The notes: generated by a model from the sequence alone, not told the origin. DNA of 44,216 nucleotides from Candidatus Magasanikbacteria bacterium RIFCSPHIGHO2_02_FULL_48_18 (GCA_001784285.1 MFQC01000008.1:1-44216), one strand, 5' to 3'. Counted from the first letter of the stretch, positions 23,164 through 30,852 are shown. Made by a program: numbers and translations.

Positions 23164-23901
23164 ATGCCATATATTATCGGCATTATCGTCGTTCTTCTCG
23201 TCATCAGCATCCGGCAGGTAAATGAATACCAGCGCGGCGTCAAATTTCAATTGGGAAAATTCGTCCGCATGGTCAACCCCGGCTGGCGGCTGGTTTTTCC
23301 GGTCATTCAAAGCATGACCAAGGTGGACATGCGCGTCAAAGCGGTTGACGTGCCGCTCCAAGAGGCCATCACCAAAGATAATATCTCTGCCAAAATCAAT
23401 GCCGTCATTTATTACAAAGTAGTGGACGCATCCAAAGCAATTCTGCAAGTGGAAAATTTTTGGTTTGCGGTGAGCCAGCTTGCCCAAACGACCATGCGGA
23501 ATGTTGTTGGTGAATTGGAACTGGACGAGCTCCTCGCCAATAGAGAAGCGGCCGCGGAAAAAATAAAAGAAATTATTGACGCCGCATCCGACCACTGGGG
23601 TATCAAGGTGGACAATGTCTCGCTCAAAGATGTTATCTTGCCGGACGACATGCAACGCGTTATCGCCAAACAAGCGGAAGCGGAGCGAGAAAAACGATCA
23701 GTCATTATTAAAGCGAGCGGGGAATACATTGCGGCGGAAAATATCGCCAAAGCCGCGGCAGTGCTTTCCGGCGTGCCAGGAGCCCTGCATTTGCGAACGC
23801 TCAGCACCATCAATGACTTGAGCTCTGACCAATCAAATACGGTTATCTTTGCGATTCCTCTCGAAATTTTGCGCGCGTTTGAACGCATGGGATCAAAATA
23901 A
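23164..23901 (+). CDS. Stomatin/prohibitin-like membrane protein (slipin)
   Basis: A 245-residue SPFH/Band 7 protein. It has an N-terminal membrane hairpin (MPYIIGIIVVLLVISIR), then the SPFH domain: NEYQRGVKFQLGKF, NPGWRLVFPVIQ, TKDNISAKINAVIYYKVVD, and the coiled-coil region IAKQAEAEREKRSVIIKASGE. Slipins oligomerise on the inner membrane and organise membrane microdomains or regulate membrane proteases. No NfeD-type partner or protease is adjacent. I chose ATG 23164 because the ATG-like starts upstream lie within the repeat block. The gene ends in a strong terminator. Confidence 0.92.
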   Translation: MPYIIGIIVVLLVISIRQVNEYQRGVKFQLGKFVRMVNPGWRLVFPVIQSMTKVDMRVKAVDVPLQEAITKDNISAKINAVIYYKVVDASKAILQVENFWFAVSQLAQTTMRNVVGELELDELLANREAAAEKIKEIIDAASDHWGIKVDNVSLKDVILPDDMQRVIAKQAEAEREKRSVIIKASGEYIAAENIAKAAAVLSGVPGALHLRTLSTINDLSSDQSNTVIFAIPLEILRAFERMGSK

Positions 23902-23917
23902 CAAATGGGAAAAAGCT

Positions 23918-23947
23918 AAAAAAGAACTCTTCACAGAGTTCTTTTTT
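23918..23947. terminator. Bidirectional intrinsic terminator after the slipin gene
   Basis: AAAAAAGAACTCT (23918-23930), loop TCAC, AGAGTTCTTTTTT (23935-23947). Perfect 13-bp stem with a U-tract. It closes the tRNA-Arg/slipin unit. Confidence 0.92.
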
Positions 23948-23950
23948 ATA

Positions 23951-23979
23951 TTGACAGTGAAGCCTAAACCCGATATACT
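23951..23979 (+). promoter_or_regulatory. Promoter of tRNA-His
   Basis: TTGACA (23951-23956), 17 bp, TATACT (23974-23979). Near-consensus, as expected for a stable RNA gene. Confidence 0.8.
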
Positions 23980-24018
23980 ATGGTTCGTTCTTCAAAAGAA
24001 AACGAAAATCAATAGTGG

Positions 24019-24094
24019 GGTGGCCATAGTGAAACGGTTATCACGCGAGTTTGTGGCACTCGCAGTACGGGTTCGATTCCCGTTGGCCACCCCA
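24019..24094 (+). tRNA. tRNA-His (anticodon GUG)
   Basis: Acceptor GTGGCCA/TGGCCAC with the extra G-1 (24019) opposite discriminator C (24091), the histidine identity pair. The anticodon loop TTGTGGC gives GTG, and the T arm is ACGGG-TTCGATT-CCCGT. CCA is encoded at 24092-24094, unlike the other two tRNAs in this window. Confidence 0.94.
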
Positions 24095-24164
24095 GTGGTG
24101 ATTTTTTAATGAAAGAGGCTTGCCCTCTTCTTTTTTTTGTCTCTTTGACATACACTGGTGATAT

Positions 24165-25274
24165 ATGCTCCAAAAGAAAAAACTCCTTCTCCTTTCGGTT
24201 TCCCAAGTTGGATATGGCCACACCAAGGCCGCGGACGCAATCCATAAAACCGCGAAAAAAGACTACGAGAAACTACTGTCTGTTGAACATATTGACCTCA
24301 TGGATTTTTTGCGTCCGACCACAAAAAAAATTATTATAAAAACCTACGATATTTTGGCGAAACATCTGCCGGAAGTATGGGGATTTTTGTACCACACCAT
24401 GAACCAGCGAACCGGAGACGCCATTCTTCGAGACATTATCGGACTTTTGAAAGGAAGAGAATCAAAAGCATTCTACGAGGCGGTACAAAAGATACAGCCC
24501 GATCATATTCTCTGCACGCATTCGCTTCCCGCGCAATTGCTGGCCATTTCTCCCCAAAAAAATATACCGCGCATCCCGCGGTCTTGCCTTATAACGGACT
24601 ATGGACTAAACCAATCATGGGTTGTGGAAGGCACAGCGCGCTACTTTGTGGCCACGCGAGAAATAAAAGAAGAACTCATACAAAAAAAAGTGGACCCGCG
24701 CGCCATAACCGTGAGCGGCATTCCGATTGATCCTGTATTTTACGAAAAAAAATCCATTTCGCTCCTCAAAAAAAAATGTGGCCTCCCAAACGCGAGGCGA
24801 GTGATTCTGGTTTTGGCGGGCGGCCAAGGATTTACCAACCTCTCACGCATTATCGAACGGCTGTTTCAGCTCCCCGACTCCGCAACCATAGTGGCCATTA
24901 CGGGGAAAAATACCAAACTGTTTTCCAAAATAAAAAAAATGGCGCCGCCGCGCCATATACGGTTTCTCCCTGTTCAGTGGACCAATGCCATTGATGACTA
25001 TATGCGCATGGCGAGTGTCATTATCACAAAGCCGGGCGGCCTGACCACAAGCGAATGCATAGCGCTTGGAAAACCCATGGTCGTGATTGATCCCATCCCC
25101 GGACAAGAAGAATGGAACGCGGCGTATATTACCAAACATCATCTTGGCGCTATTGCCAAAAAACCGAACGACATTCTCCGATTGGCCGTTAAGCCCCGAA
25201 AAATACAACAAAAAAAGCGGGGACTCCCCGCCGCAGACAGTATTATAAAGACTATCATCAATTCGATGGTTTAA
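24165..25274 (+). CDS. MGDG synthase/MurG-like glycosyltransferase
   Basis: A 369-residue GT28-family GT-B enzyme. The N-terminal domain matches the MGDG-synthase type (LLLLSVSQVGYGHTKAADAI, then HILCTHSLPAQLLA and CLITDYGLNQSWVV). The C-terminal nucleotide-sugar domain has VILVLAGGQGFTNL and the donor-binding block TKPGGLTTSECIALGKPMVV. Relatives transfer galactose, glucose or GlcNAc to diacylglycerol or undecaprenyl lipids at the inner face of the membrane. It most likely makes a membrane glycolipid. It stands about 70 bp after tRNA-His and may be read from that promoter. Its stop overlaps the stop of the convergent pilin gene by 3 nt. Confidence 0.88.
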   Translation: MLQKKKLLLLSVSQVGYGHTKAADAIHKTAKKDYEKLLSVEHIDLMDFLRPTTKKIIIKTYDILAKHLPEVWGFLYHTMNQRTGDAILRDIIGLLKGRESKAFYEAVQKIQPDHILCTHSLPAQLLAISPQKNIPRIPRSCLITDYGLNQSWVVEGTARYFVATREIKEELIQKKVDPRAITVSGIPIDPVFYEKKSISLLKKKCGLPNARRVILVLAGGQGFTNLSRIIERLFQLPDSATIVAITGKNTKLFSKIKKMAPPRHIRFLPVQWTNAIDDYMRMASVIITKPGGLTTSECIALGKPMVVIDPIPGQEEWNAAYITKHHLGAIAKKPNDILRLAVKPRKIQQKKRGLPAADSIIKTIINSMV

Positions 25275-25789
25275 AGATCATCGGCCGTAAAGAGGGGCGT
25301 ATCATACGGAATATCACATCCATAATTGATATCCTCATTTTCAAAATACGCGTTATTTCCGTAATCCTGGTACGAACCATTACAGATGCTTTTTTCTTCG
25401 GACGGCATCAAAAAACTCACGGTAATCCGGGCTATGGCATACGCGCTTAAAATAAGCGCGCCGCCGATTGCCGCGTTGACAATAATACTTCTCCCTTTTG
25501 ACATTTTCTGTTCTTCGCCCCCTGAAGTCATCATGAGATACCCGCCGTAGATGCAATAAATCGTTGTCACCATGCCAAGGAGCCCCAAAAGACTATTGAT
25601 AATAAATCCCGCTACCACGCGCGGATCTTCCGGCGCTATCTCAAGATCAGCGCCTTTTTGGCCCACGAATGCATTGGTTTGGCCTTCAAAATCCGGAACA
25701 TCAAAAATATTGGTGTTGGTTCCCGCGAATACCACGCCAGGAAAAACTACAGCGGAGAAAAAAAGAAAAAAAGAAAGAAAACGGAGCAT
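25271..25789 (-). CDS. T4SS-type pilin-like protein A (distal end of array)
   Basis: 172 residues. Signal peptide ending near VVFAG (about residue 22), then a 35-residue external segment. TM1 (VVAGFIINSLLGLLGMVTTI) leads through YGGYLMMTSGGEEQKMSKGRS, the conserved short cytoplasmic loop, into TM2 (IIVNAAIGGALILSAYAIARI). The acidic 45-residue tail carries two Cys (CNGSYQ and YGCDIP). The core matches CPR T4SS_pilin (VirB2/TrbC-like) proteins, whose relatives polymerise into conjugative pili. It is the last gene of the array, 6 nt after the previous member. Confidence 0.8.
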   Translation of the reverse strand: MLRFLSFFLFFSAVVFPGVVFAGTNTNIFDVPDFEGQTNAFVGQKGADLEIAPEDPRVVAGFIINSLLGLLGMVTTIYCIYGGYLMMTSGGEEQKMSKGRSIIVNAAIGGALILSAYAIARITVSFLMPSEEKSICNGSYQDYGNNAYFENEDINYGCDIPYDTPLFTADDL

Positions 25790-25795
25790 ACCAAC

Positions 25796-26254
25796 TTAAA
25801 AAATGTATTTATCAAACCACCCCTTTTCCGGTTCCTCCACGGTGGGTTTTTGATATTTTATGGCTTCATATACTTTGAGAACCACAAAACGGGTAATCGA
25901 ATATCCCAAAAGGACAACCGCAAGGCCGATAACCGCGGCCTGCATGGTTTTGGTTGATTTTTCAATACGGCTCTCTTCTCCCTGCGCCGTAAGCCGCCAA
26001 TATCCAGCGGCTACAATAAGCGTGATAAAAATGGTTCCCATGAGTCCAAGAATCACTTCAATAATGCCCGCGACCACAATCCGCGGATCCTGCGCCTGAA
26101 TCACCGTTCCTTCATTGTCAGTCACGACCGCGCCGATCTGACTCATGACGTCTTTTTTAAGATTTGCGGCGTTTGCGGGTGTTTTTGCAAAAACAAAACA
26201 TACAAAAAAAACGAGAGAGAAAAGAAAAAATGTTTGGAGCAACTTTTTTTTCAT
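25796..26254 (-). CDS. T4SS-type pilin-like protein B
   Basis: 152 residues. Signal peptide to about residue 29 (TPANAA), external segment of about 30 residues, TM1 (IVVAGIIEVILGLMGTIFI), loop AAGYWRLTAQGEESRIEKS, TM2 (AAVIGLAVVLLGYSITRFVV), and a short aromatic/charged tail ending GWFDKYIF. The loop has Gln-Gly-Glu-Glu in place of the usual GNED, and the tryptophan position is shifted, so it is one of the more divergent members. No Cys in the mature protein. It is coupled to neighbours in the same orientation. Confidence 0.8.
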   Translation of the reverse strand: MKKKLLQTFFLFSLVFFVCFVFAKTPANAANLKKDVMSQIGAVVTDNEGTVIQAQDPRIVVAGIIEVILGLMGTIFITLIVAAGYWRLTAQGEESRIEKSTKTMQAAVIGLAVVLLGYSITRFVVLKVYEAIKYQKPTVEEPEKGWFDKYIF

Positions 26255-26289
26255 ATATATTTTACTCCCTATGCAATTGGCAACTTGGC

Positions 26290-26766
26290 TTAACCTTCTT
26301 CTTCTAAATCATTGTCCTGACTTGATCCCCCACCGGGTTCATCCACGGGATTTTCCGACCCACCGCTCGTTGGCTGGCCTTCAACCACTTTTTCCAAAAT
26401 ACGCGGCACAATAAACGACGTAATGCTGTACGCGCCAACCGCGATAATAAGACCAATAATGGACGTCCGAATAATTTCTTGCGCTTTTTCCACTTGGTCT
26501 TCTTTCCCGCGCGCGGTCATCCATAAATAGCCGGCATAGACCATGAGCGAAAGGAAAATAATGCCAATAAAGGAAAATAATGCTTTGATCACCAACCCCA
26601 AAGTCGAGGCAAACGTAAATTCATCCGTATTTTCACCATACCCCGCTTCGTTTGCCGCGCTCTTAATAAGATCGGTGCCAATATTTTGAGCAAAAACAAA
26701 AAAAGGAGACAAACAAACCGCCAAAAGAAGAAAAACAAAAATTCCTCGGAGAAAGACATGCTTCAT
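26290..26766 (-). CDS. T4SS-type pilin-like protein C
   Basis: 158 residues from ATG 26766 (MKHVFLRG); the longer frame adds 13 residues that overlap the preceding gene. Signal peptide ends near FVFAQ. The external part is acidic (GYGENTDEF). The core is GIIFLSLMVYAGYLWMTARGKEDQVEKAQEII then TM2 (SIIGLIIAVGAYSITSFIV). The tail of about 40 residues is Gly/Pro/Asp/Glu-rich and low in complexity, with no Cys. Such tails would be exposed on the outer face if the pilin topology (both ends outside) holds. Confidence 0.82.
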   Translation of the reverse strand: MKHVFLRGIFVFLLLAVCLSPFFVFAQNIGTDLIKSAANEAGYGENTDEFTFASTLGLVIKALFSFIGIIFLSLMVYAGYLWMTARGKEDQVEKAQEIIRTSIIGLIIAVGAYSITSFIVPRILEKVVEGQPTSGGSENPVDEPGGGSSQDNDLEEEG

Positions 26767-26785
26767 AAAAAAACAAAAAAGATAA

Positions 26786-27193
26786 TTATTCTCCTCCATT
26801 TCCATTGGTCAAGTCTTGGAGTCCGCCGGCCAGCCGTGTTGTTACAAGATACGTAATGGCATAGGCGCTGAGCACAATGACCATGCCAATGACCGTGGTA
26901 ATAATAATTTGCTGTGCTTTTTTTACCTGGTCCTCATTGCCGCGCGCGGTCATCCATAAATAGCCGGCATAGACCATAAGAACAAGAAAGATAAGCCCGA
27001 CCATGGTGAGCGCGACATTGATGGTTCGCCCGACCACGACACCCGGATCTTCTTCCAGGTTGCCTCCCACATACTTTTTGGTGGTATTCAAATTTTTGAG
27101 GGCGTCTCCAAAATTTCCCTGGGCCAAAGCGAGGGTAGGCAGAAATACGAGTGAACACACCGCCAAAAATCGAACCCAAAAAAATAATTTCAT
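26786..27193 (-). CDS. T4SS-type pilin-like protein D
   Basis: 135 residues, close to the minimal form of the family. Signal peptide to about residue 24 (LALAQG), short external segment (NLNTTKKYVGGNLEEDPG), TM1 (INVALTMVGLIFLVLMVYAG), loop YLWMTARGNEDQVKKAQQII, TM2 (TTVIGMVIVLSAYAITYLV), and a 20-residue Gly/Asn tail. The loop is nearly identical to that of members C and E, making these three a subgroup. It lies 4 nt downstream of member E. Confidence 0.83.
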   Translation of the reverse strand: MKLFFWVRFLAVCSLVFLPTLALAQGNFGDALKNLNTTKKYVGGNLEEDPGVVVGRTINVALTMVGLIFLVLMVYAGYLWMTARGNEDQVKKAQQIIITTVIGMVIVLSAYAITYLVTTRLAGGLQDLTNGNGGE

Positions 27194-27197
27194 AGCG

Positions 27198-27602
27198 TTA
27201 TGGTTTATTGACTGGCGTCCCTTGAATCAATCGGGAAGACACGAGATAGGTGATGGCGTACGCGGAAAAAATTATGGTAAGTCCAATAAGCGCGGCAGTA
27301 ATCACGCGTTTTGCTTTTTCCACCTGATCTTCTTTGCCTCTTGCCGTGAGCCACAAATATCCGCCATAAAACATAAGGACAAAGAAGGCAAGACCGGACA
27401 TATAAAAGAGCACCGCGAGAACTATTCCCGCATACCCTGCCGCGTCCGTGGCTTTTAAACCGCTTTTCCCGACGACGGTTTGCAGTGCTCCACCGGCGTC
27501 GCCAACCGTTTTTTTTGCCATTGCCACGATAGGATATGCGAGTACGCTTGAGGCAGTAAAAAGTACGACATACGCCATTTTTTCTTTGAACCTTCGTATC
27601 AT
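27198..27602 (-). CDS. T4SS-type pilin-like protein E
   Basis: 134 residues. The N-terminus MIRRFKEKMAYVVLFTASSVLAYPIVAMAKK is a basic, hydrophobic signal. A short external part follows (VGDAGGALQTVVGKSGLKATDAAG), then TM1 (IVLAVLFYMSGLAFFVLMFYGG), loop YLWLTARGKEDQVEKAKRVI, TM2 (AALIGLTIIFSAYAITYLVSS) and a very short tail (IQGTPVNKP). Minimal member without Cys. Start at ATG 27602; M9 is an alternative. Confidence 0.82.
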   Translation of the reverse strand: MIRRFKEKMAYVVLFTASSVLAYPIVAMAKKTVGDAGGALQTVVGKSGLKATDAAGYAGIVLAVLFYMSGLAFFVLMFYGGYLWLTARGKEDQVEKAKRVITAALIGLTIIFSAYAITYLVSSRLIQGTPVNKP

Positions 27603-27616
27603 ATAGCATCAAAAAA

Positions 27617-28192
27617 TCACAAATCACCTGGAGGCAAATCACCACCCGATTGCTCAGCCTTTGTCTTTCCTGCGTCACAGGCATTTTGATTGGCGTATGT
27701 GCTCACACAACAATTGTCTGTTTTAGCACCACAAGTCTTTTGGTCGGCAAAGACAGCACATGACATTGAACTACCAGAAACCAAAAGACAATATTTGGTC
27801 CCATCACCTTTTCCTGCCTCACCCAAGCTTCCAAATATCAGTTTGGTGATGGCGTAGGACCCTAAAACAATTACCACCCCAATGACACCGGCAACAATGG
27901 TGTCGAGCGCCTTTTTTTCTTGGTCTTCTTTGCCATGCGCGCTCATCCACAAAAGACCACCATAAATCATAAGCCCAAAAAAGAGGACAGCAACCAACGA
28001 CAGCACCGTCCCAAGCACATTACCAATAATCGTTGGCACGTCCTGTGGATAGGACTTTAAATCGGTTTGTGACACGGTCTCTTCAAGGCCATAATCGTCC
28101 GCGAAAACCTGATGTTGCAGAAATCCAAATGAAAACAACATGACGCACGCGATGGAGAGAAGAAAAAATTGTTTGTGCATGTTTTTTTTCAT
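27617..28192 (-). CDS. T4SS-type pilin-like protein F with Cys-rich tail
   Basis: 191 residues. Signal peptide to about residue 31 (QHQVFADD), external segment TVSQTDLKSYPQDVPTI, TM1 (VLGTVLSLVAVLFFGLMIYGG), loop LLWMSAHGKEDQEKKALDTI, TM2 (VAGVIGVVIVLGSYAITKLI), then about 65 residues with six Cys, including an adjacent pair (DNCCVS). Both ends of this pilin type should face outward, so the Cys-rich tail is predicted to form a disulfide-held surface module. It shares the SYPDN/SYPQD pre-TM1 segment with member G, so F and G are sister copies. Confidence 0.83.
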   Translation of the reverse strand: MKKNMHKQFFLLSIACVMLFSFGFLQHQVFADDYGLEETVSQTDLKSYPQDVPTIIGNVLGTVLSLVAVLFFGLMIYGGLLWMSAHGKEDQEKKALDTIVAGVIGVVIVLGSYAITKLIFGSLGEAGKGDGTKYCLLVSGSSMSCAVFADQKTCGAKTDNCCVSTYANQNACDAGKTKAEQSGGDLPPGDL

Positions 28193-28219
28193 AGATAGAG
28201 AGAAAAGAAAGGATATGCC

Positions 28220-28771
28220 TCATGATTGACAGCACACAATCGTATCGTTACCCGGACAGAGGTTGATCGCGCATGAAGAGCTTTGACTACAGCTCTCCCG
28301 CTTTTCTTCAATGTTTTGGCCGGTCACTCCACTACAGGAGTCAATTGACCCGCACGACCAGCCTTCGCCTTTTTTGATACACGCACTGTCGTCATTTTTT
28401 GGATCCGTTTCATTGAGGCGGGTGAAAATGAGCTTGGTCAATGCATACGCGGAAACAATAATCGTCATGCCAATAACAGCCGCAATCACGGTGCGCAAAG
28501 CTTTTTTTTCCTGTTCCTCATTGCCCCGCGCCATCATCCAGATAAACCCGCCATAGACCATGAGAATAAAGAAAAAAACCGCGATAAATGACAGAAGCGT
28601 CCCGATAAACCCGCCCGTAATTTCCATTATATTATCCGGATAACTCGTGAGACCGGCAGACGCCGCGGTTTTGTCCGCTCCATGCAAACCGACCGCAAAA
28701 ACGGCAGAGAACCCAAACAGGAAACCAATGACCAAAAAAACAAGAAAAAATGTCACCGCCTGTTTTTTCAT
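28220..28771 (-). CDS. T4SS-type pilin-like protein G with Cys-rich tail
   Basis: 183 residues from ATG 28771 (MKKQAVTF). Signal peptide ends near AVFAVG. Pre-TM1 segment SAGLTSYPDNIMEI, TM1 (FIGTLLSFIAVFFFILMVYGG), loop FIWMMARGNEEQEKKALRTV, TM2 (AAVIGMTIIVSAYALTKLIF). The roughly 60-residue tail has eight Cys, ending in IVCCQS. The tail differs in length and spacing from that of member F despite the very similar core, so the external module has diverged faster than the membrane part. Confidence 0.83.
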   Translation of the reverse strand: MKKQAVTFFLVFLVIGFLFGFSAVFAVGLHGADKTAASAGLTSYPDNIMEITGGFIGTLLSFIAVFFFILMVYGGFIWMMARGNEEQEKKALRTVIAAVIGMTIIVSAYALTKLIFTRLNETDPKNDDSACIKKGEGWSCGSIDSCSGVTGQNIEEKRESCSQSSSCAINLCPGNDTIVCCQS

Positions 28772-28792
28772 ACTCCACGCCAAACACGAACC

Positions 28793-29185
28793 TTAATTAA
28801 AATACACATTATTCGTTGTGGCTTCGTAGAGCTGTGTCAACAAAAACCGTGTAATAATAAATGAACTCAGAATAACAATCAGCCCAATAACCGCCGCAAA
28901 CAAAATTTTCTGGGCCTTTTTGGACTGGTCTTCATTTCCCGCGGAGGTCATCCATACGAAGCCGGCGTAGATAATAATCACGATCGCGACGGTTCCCAAA
29001 ATACCAAGCGCGGTATTGATAATTTTTGCCGTGGAAAACCGCACGTCCTCGTTGCCAAGACCGGTATATTTTCCATAATTGAGGCCCAGTGGATCTTTAT
29101 CCTGAAGGGCATACACGGCTGGCGCGTGCGCAAAACCGGAAACCGCAACCAAGAACGCGGTAAAGAAAAAAAATAATTTTTTCAT
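28793..29185 (-). CDS. T4SS-type pilin-like protein H
   Basis: 130 residues. Signal peptide to about residue 26 (PAVYALQ). External segment KDPLGLNYGKYTGLGNEDVR, TM1 (IINTALGILGTVAIVIIIYAG), loop FVWMTSAGNEDQSKKAQKIL, TM2 (AAVIGLIVILSSFIITRFLL), and a short tail TNNVYFN. It is intermediate between the minimal group (C-E) and the I-J-K group, sharing the FVWMTSAGNED loop with the latter style. No Cys. No Shine-Dalgarno precedes the ATG. Confidence 0.83.
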   Translation of the reverse strand: MKKLFFFFTAFLVAVSGFAHAPAVYALQDKDPLGLNYGKYTGLGNEDVRFSTAKIINTALGILGTVAIVIIIYAGFVWMTSAGNEDQSKKAQKILFAAVIGLIVILSSFIITRFLLTQLYEATTNNVYFN

Positions 29186-29206
29186 AGTTTCATGAATGGA
29201 AAAAAT

Positions 29207-29707
29207 TTATGAAACATTTCCCGATCCGGTCGCTTGCGACAGACTGGTAATCACAAACTTCGCGATCGCCCAGGCGGAAAGAATGATGGCAAGACCAATA
29301 ATGCCGGCAAAAATCATTTTTCTTGATTCGGCCACTTTGTCTTCGTTTCCTCCGGCAGTCATCCATTTGAATCCGCCGATTAGGATAATGACAACGGCGA
29401 TAACGCCGAGAAGGCCGAGGGCGACGTTGATAAGACTGGTGATGGTTTCAATAAGCGGTTTTTGGCCAAGACTGCCACCAAGACCTGATTGGATTTCTGT
29501 CATGCCAAAATTCATGACGCATTTACCAGTACCAGCGTCGCATGCTTCCCCAAAACCGCACGGCAAGCTTGGCGAACAGGCGTTTCCGGGTGTTGCAAAA
29601 ACAAATGACGGCGCGGCAAAAAAGAGCGCGGCAAAAAAAGACAAAGCCAGAAGACTTACTTTCCAATAATGATTTACGGCAGAAGCTGCCAAATGATAGA
29701 CTAACAT
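29207..29707 (-). CDS. T4SS-type pilin-like protein I (I-J-K triplet)
   Basis: 166 residues from ATG 29707; upstream in-frame Met codons lie inside a hairpin and are not favoured. The hydrophobic signal ends near FVFATP. A mature N-terminal Cys module has four Cys (NACSPSLPCGFGEACDAGTG then KCVMNFG). The core SLINVALGLLGVIAVVIILI-GGFKWMTAGGNEDKVAESRK-MIFAGIIGLAIILSAWAIAK-FVITSLSQATGSGNVS is almost the same in I, J and K. It is separated from J by a strong terminator and a second hairpin, so it probably has its own transcript. 52 nt at the 3' end are identical to K. Confidence 0.85.
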   Translation of the reverse strand: MLVYHLAASAVNHYWKVSLLALSFFAALFFAAPSFVFATPGNACSPSLPCGFGEACDAGTGKCVMNFGMTEIQSGLGGSLGQKPLIETITSLINVALGLLGVIAVVIILIGGFKWMTAGGNEDKVAESRKMIFAGIIGLAIILSAWAIAKFVITSLSQATGSGNVS

Positions 29708-29738
29708 AGAAAAAAATAAATAATGTGCCGCTTTTGAG

Positions 29739-29785
29739 GGCATGGCAATACTCACAGCAGACAATACTCTGAATATTGCAATGCC
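29739..29785. repeat. Imperfect hairpin in the leader of pilin I
   Basis: GGCATGGCAATA (29739-29750) and TATTGCAATGCC (29774-29785) pair over 12 positions with one mismatch. It lies between the J terminator and the pilin I start and may be an RNA leader structure. Confidence 0.6.
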
Positions 29786-29793
29786 ATGGAAAG

Positions 29794-29832
29794 AAAAAAA
29801 GGGGCAAAGGCCTTTCTCCTGCCCCTTTTTTT
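29794..29832. terminator. Strong terminator after pilin J
   Basis: AAAAAAAGGGGC (29794-29805) pairs perfectly with GCCCCTTTTTTT (29821-29832); the loop itself contains AAAGGCCTTT. It lies 5 nt after the J stop in the direction of transcription (minus). Confidence 0.93.
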
Positions 29833-29836
29833 GCTA

Positions 29837-30319
29837 TCAGACATTTCCGGATCCTGTTGCTTGCGACAAACTCGTAATCACAAACTTGGCGATTGCCCAA
29901 GCCGAAAGGATAATTGCTAAACCAATGATACCCGCGAAAATCATTTTTCTTGCTTCTCCCACTTTGTCTTCGTTTCCTCCGGCGGTCATCCATTTGAATC
30001 CACCAATAAGGATAATGACAACGGCGATAACGCCGAGAAGGCCGAGGGCAACGTTGATAAGACTGGTGATGGTTCCAATAAGGGATTTATTTCCCAAAGT
30101 TCCTTCAAGGCCATTTCCAACCGAATTAACACCAAAGGTAGTCACACATTTTAATGCCCCATCAACGTCCTGACACACTTGCTGAAACCCACAATCTGCA
30201 TTTGTGGTACATGTTTGCGCGCCAACATCGGACACAAACAATGACAGGGCAAACGCAAGGACGATTCCTATAGACATCATCCATGAAAATCGTTTTACCA
30301 ATACTGCTGTACTATTCAC
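29837..30319 (-). CDS. T4SS-type pilin-like protein J (I-J-K triplet)
   Basis: 160 residues from a GTG at 30319. I choose this start because it sits 7 nt after AAAGGAGGTGATC, a match to the full 16S anti-Shine-Dalgarno, and gives a good signal peptide (basic, then SIGIVLAFALSLFVSDVGAQ). The long frame extending upstream into pilin K is a shadow. The mature N-terminus has a four-Cys module (TCTTNADCGFQQVCQ and KCVTTFG). The core and C-terminus are those of the I-J-K group. It is predicted to be strongly translated and terminated just downstream. Confidence 0.85.
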   Translation of the reverse strand: MNSTAVLVKRFSWMMSIGIVLAFALSLFVSDVGAQTCTTNADCGFQQVCQDVDGALKCVTTFGVNSVGNGLEGTLGNKSLIGTITSLINVALGLLGVIAVVIILIGGFKWMTAGGNEDKVGEARKMIFAGIIGLAIILSAWAIAKFVITSLSQATGSGNV

Positions 30320-30321
30320 AT

Positions 30322-30335
30322 GATCACCTCCTTTC
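30322..30335 (-). promoter_or_regulatory. Full-length Shine-Dalgarno of pilin J
   Basis: Minus-strand GAAAGGAGGTGATC is complementary over 14 nt to the usual bacterial 16S rRNA 3' tail. It decides the GTG start at 30319 and suggests high translation. Few genes in this window have a comparable site. Confidence 0.8.
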
Positions 30336-30372
30336 GGTTGCGCTGATTCATAACACATAACAAAGGAAGACA

Positions 30373-30852
30373 CTACAAAACATTTCCCGATCCGGTCGCT
30401 TGCGACAGACTGGTAATCACAAACTTCGCAATGGCCCACGCGGCCAAGATAATCGCAAGACCAATAATGCCGGCGAAGATAAGCTTTCTCGCTTCGGCCA
30501 CTTTGTCTTCGTTTCCTCCGGCAGTCATCCATTTGAATCCGCCGATCAAGATAATGACGACGGCAATGACGCCGAGAAGGCCGAGGGCGACGTTGATAAC
30601 GCTGGTAATAGTTGCGATAAGGGATTTATTTCCAAGACTGCCGCCAAGGCCGGATTGGACCTGTTCCACCCCAAAATTCGCGACACATTTCAAATTGGAA
30701 CAAGATTCGCCAAAATCACAATCGGCTATTTCGGCACAGGTATCCCCGACTTCCGCGGAAACCATTCCCGGGAGAATAAGCACGAGAGCAAATACAATAG
30801 CGAACATGACATACCAGACATTTTCTTTCAGCAACGCTTTAGTTGTGCTCAT
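30373..30852 (-). CDS. T4SS-type pilin-like protein K (I-J-K triplet)
   Basis: 159 residues from ATG 30852, preceded by a GAGGGGGTGA ribosome site. Signal peptide to about LPGMVSAEV. A four-Cys N-terminal module follows (DTCAEIADCDFGESCS and KCVANFG), then the I-J-K core and the same C-terminus as I. The longer upstream frame of this ORF is leader. A 131-bp gap before it holds an ATAACG/CGTTAT hairpin with an A-rich loop, and may carry its promoter (candidates only). The first of the three near-copies in transcription order. Confidence 0.85.
   Translation of the reverse strand: MSTTKALLKENVWYVMFAIVFALVLILPGMVSAEVGDTCAEIADCDFGESCSNLKCVANFGVEQVQSGLGGSLGNKSLIATITSVINVALGLLGVIAVVIILIGGFKWMTAGGNEDKVAEARKLIFAGIIGLAIILAAWAIAKFVITSLSQATGSGNVL

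Noticed and set aside
24009-24245. A minus-strand small ORF (78 codons) over tRNA-His
   Set aside because: It runs through the tRNA and reads as the familiar false GIEPVL-type product of antisense tRNA translation.
30320-30532. N-terminal extension of pilin J's frame into pilin K
   Set aside because: It is an out-of-frame reading of the K coding end and lacks a signal peptide; the GTG at 30319 with a full Shine-Dalgarno explains the gene.
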